This document shows, in pieces, positions 52,227 through 60,987 of a stretch of DNA of 64,000 nt. The notes under the pieces were generated by a model that saw only the letters and a list, made by a program, of their open reading frames with translations, had not been told where the DNA came from and did not search any database. Numbering within the stretch: position 1 is the first letter of the stretch; each line of letters starts with the position of its first letter. Origin of the DNA: an uncultured Lachnospiraceae bacterium (GTDB lineage: Bacteria; Bacillota; Clostridia; Lachnospirales; Lachnospiraceae); assembly GCA_947177165.1 (NCBI GenBank), contig CAMWTP010000003.1, forward strand, positions 84,590-148,589. The letters are read 5' to 3'. A program made the position numbers and the translations under genes.

Positions 52227-53120
52227 TTATATTTTTACCCAGCTTTCTAAAGCAATATTTTTCCTCGATTCGTCTTTAAACCACTTATATGGTGCAATTA
52301 CTATTTTATTTTTATAAGTATTCAGCCATGCCCCCCACCAGCTAAATGTCGAGTTTGCTATAATATTATGTTTGCACTGACTCATCAATATCATCTCTTG
52401 TATATCTGATAAATTGTAGTGATTTGTAATCACAATACTTGGTATGTCAAAATGCAGACAACTATCCACCCACTTCTCATCATTTGTAAAAATAAAAAGA
52501 TATGGTTTGAATACTCTAGACTTTAAATACTCCACAGCATTAAAGTAATACGTTTTTCTACATACAGGTAATACTTTTCTGGCATATGAATTTGTTAAAT
52601 AATCCCCTCTCCTAATATGCATCGAAATAACTTGATACTCTTCCATAATTTGCTTAAGTTTTGAAGGGATATCCCATTTTTCTTTCAATGAAAATTCGGA
52701 AAGTAACTGTTTTCTATACTTTCTAAAATATTCATGATGCTGAAACCATCCATTTACATAAGAATAATCTTTTATTTGCAAATATTTCTTTTCGTAGTTA
52801 AACTCATCTTCTAAAACAATTTGATATTTCCATAAGCCAATATCTTGAAGATAATTAATCACCCTATAGCCAATCGTTTTATCCGTAATGTAATCCCAAT
52901 GCCGTAATATCTCATTACTTGCTACCGGAATACTAATATTAAATTTATCTATATCTATAGATCTTACAATACGCTTTTTATCAAGTAAAGTTGCATCGCG
53001 CTCCCGCATATCCAGATACACTTTAATATTCCTTTTTTTCATTCTCTGATTAAGCGCATAGGCATAGGCATATTCAAACATCTGATTTCCCAAGCCCTCG
53101 TATATCCGAACTGCTATCAT
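52227..53120 (-). CDS. GT11 family alpha-1,2-fucosyltransferase-like protein
   Basis: Glycosyltransferase of 297 residues. Family GT11 hallmarks are all present: N-terminal VRIYEGLGNQMFEYAYAYAL, the GDP-fucose-binding motif HIRRGDY (168-174), PYLFIFTNDEKWV, and the C-terminal CKHNIIANSTFSWWGAWLN. Enzymes of this family add fucose in alpha-1,2 linkage to galactose in O-antigens and capsules, and in gut bacteria can mimic host blood-group glycans. No GDP-fucose synthesis genes (gmd, fcl) are in the window, so the donor would come from elsewhere or be a related sugar. The start follows GAGG. Confidence 0.9.
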   Translation of the reverse strand: MIAVRIYEGLGNQMFEYAYAYALNQRMKKRNIKVYLDMRERDATLLDKKRIVRSIDIDKFNISIPVASNEILRHWDYITDKTIGYRVINYLQDIGLWKYQIVLEDEFNYEKKYLQIKDYSYVNGWFQHHEYFRKYRKQLLSEFSLKEKWDIPSKLKQIMEEYQVISMHIRRGDYLTNSYARKVLPVCRKTYYFNAVEYLKSRVFKPYLFIFTNDEKWVDSCLHFDIPSIVITNHYNLSDIQEMILMSQCKHNIIANSTFSWWGAWLNTYKNKIVIAPYKWFKDESRKNIALESWVKI

Positions 53121-53121
53121 A

Positions 53122-53295
53122 TTAACATCCTCTGCTTTTTCTTAATAAAAGTTCAGTACATTCAGATACAGGCTTCTGCATAAAAGTATCTTTCGTTTTT
53201 TGCGACTCTATAAACCCTATAATTTCTGCACTACATTTATTTTCTACAAAATGCCCAGCCAATTTTCCCGTTCCCCAAATTAATATATTGTTCAT
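53122..53295 (-). pseudogene. Truncated Rossmann-module fragment (57 codons)
   Basis: ATG at 53295 opens a 57-codon frame, NILIWGTGKLAGHFVENK..AEIIGFIESQKTKDTFMQKP, that matches the first 45 residues of the DUF268 protein at 41032-42084 (ILIWGTGKLAQQFIENQ...GFIETNRTKDTFMNK). It then diverges and stops at 53122. The rest of the gene is gone. The frame's end carries the ribosome site of the GT11 gene, so it may still be translated as a leader. Confidence 0.72.
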
Positions 53296-53324
53296 TCTAT
53301 GATTCCTTAATTATATTATATATT

Positions 53325-54890
53325 TCAGATTCTAACAGGATTATTACAAATCAAAAAATAATCCATATTCTTCTGTTTTCCATGCTTCTCAAGACACTCC
53401 ACAATCTCTAAAATTGCTTTTGTATCATATACCGCAATCAATATTACGTCACTTTCCTTCATAACAGCTTCCCGATTAGCCCAAATTGGATATCCTAAAT
53501 AATTTCCCTTTTTTTTAATATCTATAAATCCAAAAATTTTCGTTTTCAATCCCAATAAAACAAGCCAGTTTAACGCAACACTTCCTCCAAAACCGGCGCC
53601 CCAAATCACAATTTTCTTACTATTTTCAAGAGATGGATATATGTGATATAAAAACCAAATGTTTCTCATCACTGTTTGATTCGCCTGTTCGATTTTTTTC
53701 TCTAATACAAATTTATTGAATATAACCTTAACTTGCTTAATTGTCAGCAAATCATGGGTTCTATTGCGATAATCTTCTACAATCCATTGATAATAATCTT
53801 CTAGCATATCTCCTATTGCTTTATATGTATGATTTTCTGTATATGTGTTATAGGCATTTTCAACAATCTGAAAAATCTTTCCAAATTTGCGATAATCCAA
53901 ATATCTTAAAAAAGCATTGTATATATCTACGGCCTCATATCCTGCTGTCAGGAATCCATTTACTTCGTCTTTTAAAAGTTCTGGTACACCTGCAACTGTT
54001 GTAGATATAATTGGGACTTTGTTTGCCATACTTTCTACAATTACTCCTGGATATGATTCCACTGTGCTTGCCAAAACAAATAAATCCGCATTCTGAAGAT
54101 ATTCTGTTACATTTGGAACAAATCCTGCAAAATACACATAATTTGTTAAATCATTATCAGAAACATATTTTATGCATTTTTCCGCATATTTTCCGCAACA
54201 ATCACCTAAAATCCATAGCTTAACATTCTGTTTATTTTTCCTACACATCTGTATAAATTTGATAATCTCCATCTGATTCTTAGGCTCATACACCACTCCT
54301 ATTGAAACAATATTGATCCACTCTCTATCTCTTCTATTGCAGTTTCCTCTGTCATAATATGTATACTTATATTCCTCCGGCTCATACGCAACCCTAATGC
54401 ATCTTGAAGGAATCTTAAGTCCTTTCTGCCAACGCTCTGACATTACTATTGAATCCGCGCTGTGATATTCAGGATATATCGCTATCCAGTTCAGATTAAA
54501 TGATTGGTTATCTACTTGATATATATTCATTAAATGCGGAATCTGCAATTCTCTTGCCGCTAATTCAACACCAATATTAAGTTGCGTACTATGAATCAAA
54601 TTAGGTTTATAAGCCTTAATTAATGGTATTACAAATTCACATTCCCGAAGTGCTGCTAAGATATCAATAGCTTCTATGCAGGTATATATATGATAACATT
54701 GGGCTTCTGTCTCCAACTCATAAAATGAACATATGTTATCATATTCAAGATCGTGTTGTCCATTTTCATCATTAGGTATAATTACTTTTACTTCAAAACC
54801 TCTTTGTTTCATAATGAATGCTTGTTTTAGTAATACTTTATTGGAACCTCCAATATGAAAGGGGAAATCTAAAAAATATAATATTTTCAC
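53325..54890 (-). CDS. GT4 glycosyltransferase with C-terminal Rossmann module
   Basis: Protein of 521 residues. Residues 1-380 are a GT4 enzyme: ILYFLDFPFHIGGSNKVLLKQAF, LIHSTQLNIGVELAARELQIPHLMNIY, then SIGVVYEPKNQMEIIKFIQ, VYFAGFVPNVTEYLQNADLFVLASTVESYPGVIVESMANKVPIIST with ESYPGVIVE as the EX7E motif. Residues about 425-521 are the recurrent Rossmann-like module (KIVIWGAGFGGSVALNWL, IFGFIDIKKKGNYLGYPI, SDVILIAVYDTKA), here at the C-terminus, opposite to the other fusions in this locus. The start is GTG with GGAGG 11 nt upstream. Confidence 0.88.
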   Translation of the reverse strand: MKILYFLDFPFHIGGSNKVLLKQAFIMKQRGFEVKVIIPNDENGQHDLEYDNICSFYELETEAQCYHIYTCIEAIDILAALRECEFVIPLIKAYKPNLIHSTQLNIGVELAARELQIPHLMNIYQVDNQSFNLNWIAIYPEYHSADSIVMSERWQKGLKIPSRCIRVAYEPEEYKYTYYDRGNCNRRDREWINIVSIGVVYEPKNQMEIIKFIQMCRKNKQNVKLWILGDCCGKYAEKCIKYVSDNDLTNYVYFAGFVPNVTEYLQNADLFVLASTVESYPGVIVESMANKVPIISTTVAGVPELLKDEVNGFLTAGYEAVDIYNAFLRYLDYRKFGKIFQIVENAYNTYTENHTYKAIGDMLEDYYQWIVEDYRNRTHDLLTIKQVKVIFNKFVLEKKIEQANQTVMRNIWFLYHIYPSLENSKKIVIWGAGFGGSVALNWLVLLGLKTKIFGFIDIKKKGNYLGYPIWANREAVMKESDVILIAVYDTKAILEIVECLEKHGKQKNMDYFLICNNPVRI

Positions 54891-54913
54891 GGTCTTCTTT
54901 TCCTCCTCTTCTG

Positions 54914-55828
54914 CTATATGACATTTTTCCTACCCCTTATTAATTCTCCCAACAATGGACAATAAAATCTAATCAAACTTCTTAGCACAAGGCTGCAAAA
55001 ATTCAATTTCGCCTCCCTTTTACTAACCGTAATATATCCTTGTTTCTTTAAATACTCATAATGCCTATTTACAAAACGATTATTATTGTAAATGCTATAA
55101 ATACTATTCCTCCATTGTTTTATGCTTTGACTTCCCCCGCCTTTTACATATGAACGTGGTAAATCTATTTCATACGTATTAGGGACATATACCATTTTTC
55201 TTCCCATTTTAGCCTGTCTTACAAGATAATCCATATCCTCCCTTGCTGCATTGACAATATAGCCGACATCGAATTTCGTACCTTTTGCCAATTCTGCCTT
55301 GATCAAAAATGGCGACATGACATACAGTCCTTCTGTTATTTCATCAATTTTATAGTCATAATAAAAGTTTCCTGTATTGAAATCCGCAATGCAATTTGTA
55401 TCAAATATTCTTGTAAACTGCTCCTCAATATACCTGTCCAAATTTCTAATCTCCCTCATACTACTTGTATAAGATCCATTTGCTCCAGCTATATCAATGG
55501 AAAACTTTTCGATAGCATCTCTTAAACGATGCAATGTACCATCATACAATACAGCATCATCATCACCAAAAAAAATGTATTTCCCCCGAGCTTTACAAAC
55601 ACCTGCATTTTTGGCATAAGGTAGTCCCTTATGTTTTTTTAAGCGAATATACTTAACCATTTCAAATTTTTCATGTATCTTTTTAACTGTATCTCTTGTA
55701 TTATCATCAGAACCATCATCTACTACAATTATTTCTAACGTTATATCCTGTATATATGTAGGAATTGTTTTGTAAAGTATATGGGCACGATTATAACTTG
55801 GAATAATCACACTAACATTTTTTTCCAT
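54914..55828 (-). CDS. GT2 family glycosyltransferase
   Basis: Glycosyltransferase of 304 residues, GT-A fold. VSVIIPSYNRAHILYKTIPTYI opens the domain, LEIIVVDDGSDDNTRDTVKKI binds the nucleotide, and KYIFFGDDDAVLYDG supplies the DXD motif (DDD). The C-terminal 60 residues are basic with a short hydrophobic stretch. ATG at 55828 (MEKNVSV) follows AAAGGGAAAGGA. A start 21 bp further up lacks a ribosome site. Confidence 0.87.
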   Translation of the reverse strand: MEKNVSVIIPSYNRAHILYKTIPTYIQDITLEIIVVDDGSDDNTRDTVKKIHEKFEMVKYIRLKKHKGLPYAKNAGVCKARGKYIFFGDDDAVLYDGTLHRLRDAIEKFSIDIAGANGSYTSSMREIRNLDRYIEEQFTRIFDTNCIADFNTGNFYYDYKIDEITEGLYVMSPFLIKAELAKGTKFDVGYIVNAAREDMDYLVRQAKMGRKMVYVPNTYEIDLPRSYVKGGGSQSIKQWRNSIYSIYNNNRFVNRHYEYLKKQGYITVSKREAKLNFCSLVLRSLIRFYCPLLGELIRGRKNVI

Positions 55829-55858
55829 TTTTCCTTTCCCTTTGCGCATATAATTTCT

Positions 55859-56509
55859 TTATTTTTCTAAAACATACATGAACTCATACATCCAATCTAT
55901 ATTATTCCGATACTCACGGCAGGTAAAACAGTGCTCATATATTTGCAGATTCTGTTTCTTGAAAAGCTCATCATATATATCAAAAACTTTATTTAAATCA
56001 AGATTTACATTTTGAGTTCCATAAAATTTTTCTCTTCTCTTCATCCATTTTGCATTTTCTTCCTTTTCCGTATCATACGGCTTAGGCACTACAGGAAAAA
56101 CACATAAAGATCTCTCTCCCTGTTTTAATAATTTATAAATATACTCTATTACTTCAAAATGTTCACAATAATTCTCCCCATAAATGCAGATAGGTGCATC
56201 AGTACTAATCAAATTATAAAAACCAATCTCGCCTTCTCTCATTGTTTTCATCATTTTAACAGAATCACCACATCGAAATTCCCCATTGGGCACATTTTGT
56301 CTAAATCCCTCCGCTTTATCGGGATTAATATCATAACCAACAAATGATACACTTTGTTCTGCCATTTTATTAGACAAAGTATGCCCATCTCCACCGTACA
56401 ATTCAATGGCTTTAAAATCTCCTATACCATACTTATTTTTCAATTTTATCATATCCCTTATGACATCTTCCCTCTTGGCTTCCCAAATCGTTTCCGTATT
56501 GTTTTTCAT
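55859..56509 (-). CDS. Putative SAM-dependent methyltransferase-like protein
   Basis: Protein of 216 residues. FKAIELYGGDGHTLSNKMAEQSVSFVGYDINPDKAEGF (about 31-70) has the glycine loop and acidic residue of a class I methyltransferase, and GEFRCGDSVKMMKTM the next acidic site. FYNLISTDAPICIYGENYCEHFEVIEYIYKLL may be the catalytic face. I do not recognise the exact family. AGGAG precedes the ATG. Placed between two GT2 genes, so probably glycan modification. Confidence 0.6.
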   Translation of the reverse strand: MKNNTETIWEAKREDVIRDMIKLKNKYGIGDFKAIELYGGDGHTLSNKMAEQSVSFVGYDINPDKAEGFRQNVPNGEFRCGDSVKMMKTMREGEIGFYNLISTDAPICIYGENYCEHFEVIEYIYKLLKQGERSLCVFPVVPKPYDTEKEENAKWMKRREKFYGTQNVNLDLNKVFDIYDELFKKQNLQIYEHCFTCREYRNNIDWMYEFMYVLEK

Positions 56510-56600
56510 TTTTTTCTCCTTTTCAATTTTATTATCTTGCTAATTTCTTTTTACAATACATCCTTCTACAACTTTTTTTGTCACGATCACCTATCCATTC

Positions 56601-57605
56601 TTACTTTTGCATCTTTAGCTTTTCTCTTAATCTATAACCCAAAATTTTATGTAGTATTTGCAAAATGACCCATCTATTCCCCCTATATATTTGTACATAT
56701 CTAGAATATACAGATGAAGACATAAGTTTGAGCAGCTTTCCAATCAACTGCACTACGTATATGTCTTTTATATGAGAAACATAATATTCTACACATTCAT
56801 ATATACATATATAGTGCCATCTACTAAAGACATTTTCATCGTTCCTCTTTAAGAAAATTTTTCCTTCTTCTAACCATTTCTTTAAATATTTTATTTTTTC
56901 CTCTAAAAGGATTACCTGCATTTCAAAGAAGTTATCATGCCATCCACGTTCTAATGATTCTTTTTCATTTTTCGCCCATACAATATAAAAATCCGAGTTT
57001 AAAATTAAAAATTCAAATCCCCATTTCTTGTCCAAATAACGAAGATTAAAAATCAAGTCTTCCCCTAAACCTATATGCTCTGGAAACTTAATTTTGTATT
57101 TTTTTATTGTTGACATCTCATATGTCTTGTTTACTACAGAGTTAAACAGTCCTTTATCCATTAATTTAATATAATCATTTTTTTTTACTACAGAATATCC
57201 CATACCTTTCCTATATTGATAATATTTAACACCATTTACTGTATGCACTTTAAACGATGTGCAATAACAAAATTCCGTACCGTATTTTTCATATGCTGAA
57301 AACAGATGAAGAAGATAATTAACCGGAAGATAATCATCACTGTCAACAAACAAAGCATACTTTCCTATTGCCATTTCAAGTCCAGTATTACGAGCTTTGG
57401 ATACGCCGCCATTTTTCTGATGATGAACCCTGATATTTGTATACTTTTGTCCATACTCATCACATATTTTCGCGGTACCATCATCAGAGCCATCATCTAC
57501 TATGATTAATTCGAAGTTCTGAAACGATTGTTTCATTATACTATCCAAACATCTGCGAATATATTTTCTTCTATTAAACACCGGCACTATTATGCTATAA
57601 ACCAT
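56601..57605 (-). CDS. GT2 family glycosyltransferase (EpsJ-like)
   Basis: Glycosyltransferase of 334 residues, GT-A fold. YSIIVPVFNRRKYIRRCLDSIMKQSFQNFELIIVDDGSDDGTAKICDEY, HHQKNGGVSKARNTGLEMAIGKYALFVDSDDYLP with DSDD as the metal-binding DXD site. Then GLGEDLIFNLRYLDK, where the acidic pair is the expected catalytic base. Similar to EpsJ/CapI-type enzymes that add a hexose in exopolysaccharide synthesis. GAGGATAATAAA precedes the ATG. Confidence 0.88.
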   Translation of the reverse strand: MVYSIIVPVFNRRKYIRRCLDSIMKQSFQNFELIIVDDGSDDGTAKICDEYGQKYTNIRVHHQKNGGVSKARNTGLEMAIGKYALFVDSDDYLPVNYLLHLFSAYEKYGTEFCYCTSFKVHTVNGVKYYQYRKGMGYSVVKKNDYIKLMDKGLFNSVVNKTYEMSTIKKYKIKFPEHIGLGEDLIFNLRYLDKKWGFEFLILNSDFYIVWAKNEKESLERGWHDNFFEMQVILLEEKIKYLKKWLEEGKIFLKRNDENVFSRWHYICIYECVEYYVSHIKDIYVVQLIGKLLKLMSSSVYSRYVQIYRGNRWVILQILHKILGYRLREKLKMQK

Positions 57606-57615
57606 TTTATTATCC

Positions 57616-58332
57616 TCATATCATTTTCGTTATTACTGTTCCGTCAGATAGTATACTTCTTCCTTGTTTCTCACCAATATTCATTAGCAGATCAAGCGTA
57701 GATAAATATGGAATAAACTGTTCTGTTCCTTTTTGCATATATATAGGATGTTCAAAATCATTAAACCAGACACCCATCCTTTCCTTCTCATATTTTTCTA
57801 AATCCATATAATCTCTTCCTGAAGGACCTGATAAATAGACATCAGCACTTGATTTCTTTGCTATATCCAGTATTAAATCTGATTTTTCTCCCGATGGAAA
57901 TAGTTCTGATGCTTTTACAATCTTAGTATCTATACCTAACTTCTGGGCAAAATATCTTATAATCTCCATATTGAATTCATATAAACTAGCAATATCCTCG
58001 CCCAGAAGATTCTCAAAAAAAGGAAAGTATTCTTCAAAAAAGGGATGATGTTTATAATTATATTCTATTGTTTTCAAATATTTATTTTTCCATGGCACCT
58101 CAGAATCCGAATAAATCTGCATATCCGCTATCGTTTTTTCTCTATAATTGTCAATGTTCACTGGAACGCCAATATATTTTTTCTCACCATTTACCAATAT
58201 CTGATTTCTGTTTTGAAAATATCTTTTTCTATACTGAACATTATCTAAAATAACTAATTTGTCTGCATTCATCATTTTATTAAAAAAACCCAGCCATGGT
58301 AAATGTTCTGGCTGATGGATTGCAACAATCAT
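57616..58332 (-). CDS. WbqC-like family protein
   Basis: Protein of 238 residues of the WbqC family, found in O-antigen and capsule loci. Diagnostic IVAIHQPEHLPWLGFFNKMMNADKLVILDNVQYRKRYFQNRNQI at the N-terminus and DVYLSGPSGRDYMDLEKYEKERMGVWFNDFEHP in the second half. The biochemical role is unsettled; genetic context usually points to synthesis or attachment of an unusual amino sugar. It lies 42 bp downstream of a PIG-L deacetylase gene, in line with modification of an acylated amino sugar. GAGGTG precedes the ATG. Confidence 0.9.
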   Translation of the reverse strand: MIVAIHQPEHLPWLGFFNKMMNADKLVILDNVQYRKRYFQNRNQILVNGEKKYIGVPVNIDNYREKTIADMQIYSDSEVPWKNKYLKTIEYNYKHHPFFEEYFPFFENLLGEDIASLYEFNMEIIRYFAQKLGIDTKIVKASELFPSGEKSDLILDIAKKSSADVYLSGPSGRDYMDLEKYEKERMGVWFNDFEHPIYMQKGTEQFIPYLSTLDLLMNIGEKQGRSILSDGTVITKMI

Positions 58333-58374
58333 TTTGTCTAATCACCTCTCCTCTTTGTCTTCCTCTTTTTGCTA

Positions 58375-59016
58375 CTACAACGTTAATTCACATCTAACTA
58401 TCTCAAACGCCTCCGCATAATGTCTGCCCATTTCGTATCCTCTGTATGCTGCTCTTGCTTTTGTTCCCTCAATCCATTGATCGCCAAATTTTCTATATTC
58501 TGTCTTATGCTGACGCAATGCCTCCAGTTTTTGTTCCTCATACCCCCCTATATCAATATACATTTGTGGTCGAAAGGCCACATAAGAACGCCCAGCAGGA
58601 TAAATAGGTTCATACATATACACATTATTATGCCGTCGTGCCGCTGTAATCGATGATTTTGCAACACCTTCATGTGACTGATGTGTATCAAAAACCCAGT
58701 GAGTAAAAATAATATCTGGCTGATATGCCTGTATTTTTTCATCTAGTATTTCAATGACACCAAAATGATACGGTATATCCTTTGAATCAAACTGCAAGAT
58801 TTCAATGTCTTTAACACCTAGTATTTCTGCCGCACTTCTCCCTTCCTGCACTGCAGTCTGTGCTGTCCTCATTACTTTCCCGTCGTAATTTGTATACCCC
58901 GACTCACTCATAACAAGCATTTTTACTCCATGATTATTAGAGACTGCTTTTGCAAGTGTGCCACCGCAAGCTAATTCTATGTCATCTAAATGTGCTCCTA
59001 TTGCCAGAATCTTCAT
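58375..59016 (-). CDS. PIG-L family deacetylase
   Basis: Zn-dependent N-deacetylase of 213 residues acting on GlcNAc-type sugars. ILAIGAHLDDIELACGGTLAKA has the metal motif AHxDD (A8-D12). The second part is FTHWVFDTHQSHEGVAKSSITAARRHN, in which HQSH supplies the remaining histidine ligand. The family length fits. The ATG at 59016 has GGAGGGAG 7 nt before it; the longer frame to 59079 starts before that site. With WbqC next to it, it may free an amino group on a sugar for a new substituent. Confidence 0.9.
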   Translation of the reverse strand: MKILAIGAHLDDIELACGGTLAKAVSNNHGVKMLVMSESGYTNYDGKVMRTAQTAVQEGRSAAEILGVKDIEILQFDSKDIPYHFGVIEILDEKIQAYQPDIIFTHWVFDTHQSHEGVAKSSITAARRHNNVYMYEPIYPAGRSYVAFRPQMYIDIGGYEEQKLEALRQHKTEYRKFGDQWIEGTKARAAYRGYEMGRHYAEAFEIVRCELTL

Positions 59017-59079
59017 TGATGCACTCCCTCCTGCTTTCGCAATTTGTATTTGGATGCTTGCCAAACGCTGATACATCAT

Positions 59080-60039
59080 TTATCCTTCAAACTTTTTACA
59101 TAATTCATAAATTCTAGTACCAATTTTATTGCTGGCAAGATCCTCGGATTCATATGTATTACATTTGAACTTTTCTCTCGTTAAATCTATATCATATTTT
59201 CTCCTGCAAAACTTTATTAGACCATCTGCTGCCTTCAAATTTTTCACGCAAGCTCTCAGTTCTTGTCTATTTATAAAATAACCAAATTCGCTGCGTTTCG
59301 CATTTTTCTCTAACACACTCAAAAAATCTAAACCTGTCGGATCAAAATATAACACCATTTTTTCATTCTCAAGTACATCTGTCACTAAGATATTAGACAT
59401 AACTGTTTCAAAAATGTCCATATTAGGTAAATACACATTAATTTGTGCCTGCGGATATCTCGTTTCTAATTCCCTAATCAAATGCCCTCCTCCCCACCCT
59501 AGCACACATATTTCCTCAAGAATACTATTTTGCAGACTTCCTGTCTTAACCATACTAATACTTTCCATCCATGGATTAGTATCACTAAACAATTTGAATT
59601 CTTTACTCCTTTCCATGATAGAAATACTTATATTTTCCGTTCCCATGTAGAAACATTTAACACGCGATAATCTGTTCTCCTTATATAATAATACCGAAAT
59701 ATTTTTATGACGTACTTCCAGTGCTTCTCTATTCTTTTTTTTGGCTTCTTCTGATAGAAACTTTCGTATCTCTTCATTAAGTCCATAAAGCTGCTGGGCA
59801 ATGTATGCATCAACATCATAAATTAATAAATCGTGTAAATAAATAAAATTACCTATTTCTGTACACAGATTACATTCCCTTATTATCCAAAACCATTTTT
59901 CATTGTCTGGATTAATCTGTAATAACTCCTGTCTTAAGTCACACCAATCAATACATACTACATTCCATTTCTGCTGATAAATGTTATCACATATTCCAGC
60001 TATTTTACGTCTTAAATTTCTATACACTAATACATTCAT
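59080..60039 (-). CDS. Maf/DUF115-like protein, divergent
   Basis: Protein of 319 residues. The middle has SILEEICVLGWGGGHLIRELETRYPQAQINVYLPNMDIFETVMSNIL (about 185-230), which resembles the vlvlGxGxGyhxxeL...vyEpd segment of MptE/Maf (DUF115) proteins, some of which glycosylate flagellin with nonulosonic acids. The N-terminal and C-terminal thirds are unrecognised. It overlaps the next gene upstream by 4 bp (ATGA), and that gene looks like a distant relative. The DUF115 link is inference from a short motif. GGGAG lies 5 nt before the ATG. Confidence 0.5.
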   Translation of the reverse strand: MNVLVYRNLRRKIAGICDNIYQQKWNVVCIDWCDLRQELLQINPDNEKWFWIIRECNLCTEIGNFIYLHDLLIYDVDAYIAQQLYGLNEEIRKFLSEEAKKKNREALEVRHKNISVLLYKENRLSRVKCFYMGTENISISIMERSKEFKLFSDTNPWMESISMVKTGSLQNSILEEICVLGWGGGHLIRELETRYPQAQINVYLPNMDIFETVMSNILVTDVLENEKMVLYFDPTGLDFLSVLEKNAKRSEFGYFINRQELRACVKNLKAADGLIKFCRRKYDIDLTREKFKCNTYESEDLASNKIGTRIYELCKKFEG

Positions 60040-60938
60040 ATACGCTCCCATATATTGGTATTATATAAATTATTCTTTACAAACTGCTCTATTTCCTTCA
60101 ATCCGTTTTCAAAGCCTTTCGTTAAGTAAATATAGTTTTTATCTTTCTCCAGCAAATCAATACCTTTCAGGAAATCTTTTATTTCCAAATTGAATTTTAT
60201 GTCAATATTTGGATTTAGTAACAGTCCTTTTCTTAATGTATTGCATAGTACCTGTTTCAATTCGATTAAATCATCAATAAAAATCTCTATTTTTGCTTTT
60301 CCATCAGATATACAATGTTTGCCCGAAAACTCATATCCGCCGTCAAATCCTAAAACGTATATTTTGTCGTATTTACTTAAGACAGATCGATAGGCTGTCT
60401 GAATACCCACTTCACTCGGAGAATGAAATGAATATAAATCATACTCACCACTGCAGCTCTTTCTGTAAATAACCTTCCCTCTTAATCCATATTCGCGAAT
60501 ATACTTATGCTCATTAATATCAATCTCTTCAATTTGTTCAGCCAGTTTCGGATATCGTTGTTTAACAGCCTGATAATTTTCTCTCCAAAACCATTCTTTT
60601 AATACTACACCAGCTTCTTCAAAAAGTATTTTTCCAATATTATCAATAGCCAGTCTGATTTCACAATTTAATTTGTCATATAAATAAACTAAATCGGCAT
60701 CTGCTGCTGCCCTCTCTATATTCTGTATTTGATCATATAATGCTCGAAAATCAGGTTGTGCTTTTTTCAGGTACACAGAATCCAGCATTCCAATTTCATA
60801 CACCCTTCTCAAATATAAAATTAAATTATTGAAAACTGTATCATTAAAAACCACATCATTCTTTTGATACTCCCAATTAAAACTACTAATAAATTCTTTT
60901 ACCACATCTATCGCGCAAAACATCTCAACTTTGTTCAA
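60036..60938 (-). CDS. Maf/DUF115 N-terminal-like protein
   Basis: Protein of 300 residues. ENYQAVKQRYPKLAEQIEEI resembles the 'NlxalkxxyPxlxxxlxei' segment that opens DUF115/Maf motility accessory factors. The following YDLYSFHSPSEVGIQTAYRSVLSKYDKIYVLGFDGGYEF corresponds to their 'lhSxydPxkEaxxl...vlvlGxGlGyhl' block. The catalytic C-terminal part of Maf transferases is missing. The start is TTG at 60938, with AAGGAGAGG 11 nt before it. Coupled to the gene downstream by an ATGA overlap. A complex of the two is plausible but not shown. Confidence 0.5.
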   Translation of the reverse strand: MNKVEMFCAIDVVKEFISSFNWEYQKNDVVFNDTVFNNLILYLRRVYEIGMLDSVYLKKAQPDFRALYDQIQNIERAAADADLVYLYDKLNCEIRLAIDNIGKILFEEAGVVLKEWFWRENYQAVKQRYPKLAEQIEEIDINEHKYIREYGLRGKVIYRKSCSGEYDLYSFHSPSEVGIQTAYRSVLSKYDKIYVLGFDGGYEFSGKHCISDGKAKIEIFIDDLIELKQVLCNTLRKGLLLNPNIDIKFNLEIKDFLKGIDLLEKDKNYIYLTKGFENGLKEIEQFVKNNLYNTNIWERI

Positions 60939-60987
60939 TTTGTTGTATTCCTCTCCTTACGAATGCCAACTTATATAAGAATAAATA

